Source: Candidatus Peribacteraceae bacterium (GTDB lineage: Bacteria > Patescibacteriota > Gracilibacteria > Peribacterales > Peribacteraceae). From it: a stretch of 64,000 bases of DNA. The stretch lies in assembly GCA_018061945.1 (NCBI GenBank), contig JAGOTD010000002.1:62001-126000 (forward strand). The letters run 5' to 3'. Shown here piece by piece: positions 63,849-64,000 of this stretch. The notes below the pieces were generated by a model. The model searched no databases and was not told where the DNA came from. It worked only from the letters and a program-made list of their open reading frames with translations. Positions within the stretch are counted from its first letter, which is position 1. Each line of letters opens with the position of its first letter. Position numbers and translations under genes: made by a program.

Positions 63849-64000
63849 ATGTTCACCTGTCTGTCTAAGAAGGTTTGTGCCTCAGTCTCGCTTACAGCAC
63901 TCTCGCTGTCTTTTTTTATAGCCCCGCTGACCGCTTTGGCAGTGTCTCAAGCCGATTTGGCTATTACGACAATGCATGAACCTGCGTCTAGCCCATCTGC
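63849..64000 (+). CDS. Secreted protein, 5' part only
   Basis: Open to the window edge, 50 codons visible. Signal peptide: basic start (MFTCLSKKVCASVS) then LTALSLSFFIAPLTALA and a probable cleavage site before VSQADLAI. No family can be named from this part. Expressed from the promoter at 63793-63821. Confidence 0.65.
   Translation, partial: MFTCLSKKVCASVSLTALSLSFFIAPLTALAVSQADLAITTMHEPASSPS

Overview
The window reads as the chromosome of a small-genome bacterium of the Patescibacteria (CPR) type, perhaps close to Peribacteria/Gracilibacteria. This is an inference from gene content; no 16S gene is present. The pointers are RNase Y, a split and shuffled str operon, a B12-dependent NrdJ, an envelope built from SLH, sortase, LTD and 3D/RlpA proteins with no outer-membrane genes, a TraG-like ATPase, and isolated single enzymes of otherwise missing pathways. 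TGA behaves as a stop codon (nrdJ and the TPR protein end in TGA), so the glycine recoding of Gracilibacteria/Absconditabacteria is not seen.

Layout. 0-4 kb: rpsJ and tuf (probably the S10 operon edge) and rny, all minus. 4-16.6 kb: an accessory block with a secreted LTD/nuclease protein, two small exported proteins in matching expression cassettes (7.6 and 16.3 kb), and between them three large unknown proteins driven by divergent promoters. 16.7-24.2 kb: carA, a flavin reductase, purN with a CofE/FolC2-like ligase, and membrane proteins. 24.8-32.3 kb: rpoC, rpsL, rpsG, fusA, with rpoB not adjacent. 32.4-42.2 kb: a TrpR-family regulator, a HisG homologue, ribD, nrdJ behind NrdR-like boxes, small unknowns, an RNHCP protein and ychF. 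42.4-54 kb: cell-surface block (SLH-sortase, TMTC-like GT-C/TPR protein, TraG-like ATPase, SdrD-like, RlpA, 3D/peptidoglycan-binding). 54-64 kb: tRNA-Lys, carB, rpsU, maf, an S41 protease, a PrsW-like protease and the start of a secreted protein.

Two kinds of repetitive DNA stand out. First, a REP-like palindrome (GC-rich hairpin plus a tail ending GGTGAGGGGC) occurs alone and also as inverted termini around a DUF559 endonuclease gene. Three such units are visible: one with an intact gene, one with a nonsense mutation, and one 227-bp internally deleted derivative. Second, many gene junctions carry inverted pairs of degenerate 6-9-nt tandem words, each junction using its own word; short arrays of the same kind sit in frame inside carA and carB.

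Gene starts are also informative. Several near-consensus promoters end 6-12 nt before the start codon, which predicts leaderless mRNAs. The two exported-protein cassettes at 7.6 and 16.3 kb are different: each has a long structured leader ending in a TAA-loop hairpin. The two large unknown proteins encoded at 8.3-11.6 and 13.1-15.5 kb share an ungapped 24-residue N-terminal motif but little else, which suggests a shared targeting or processing signal.
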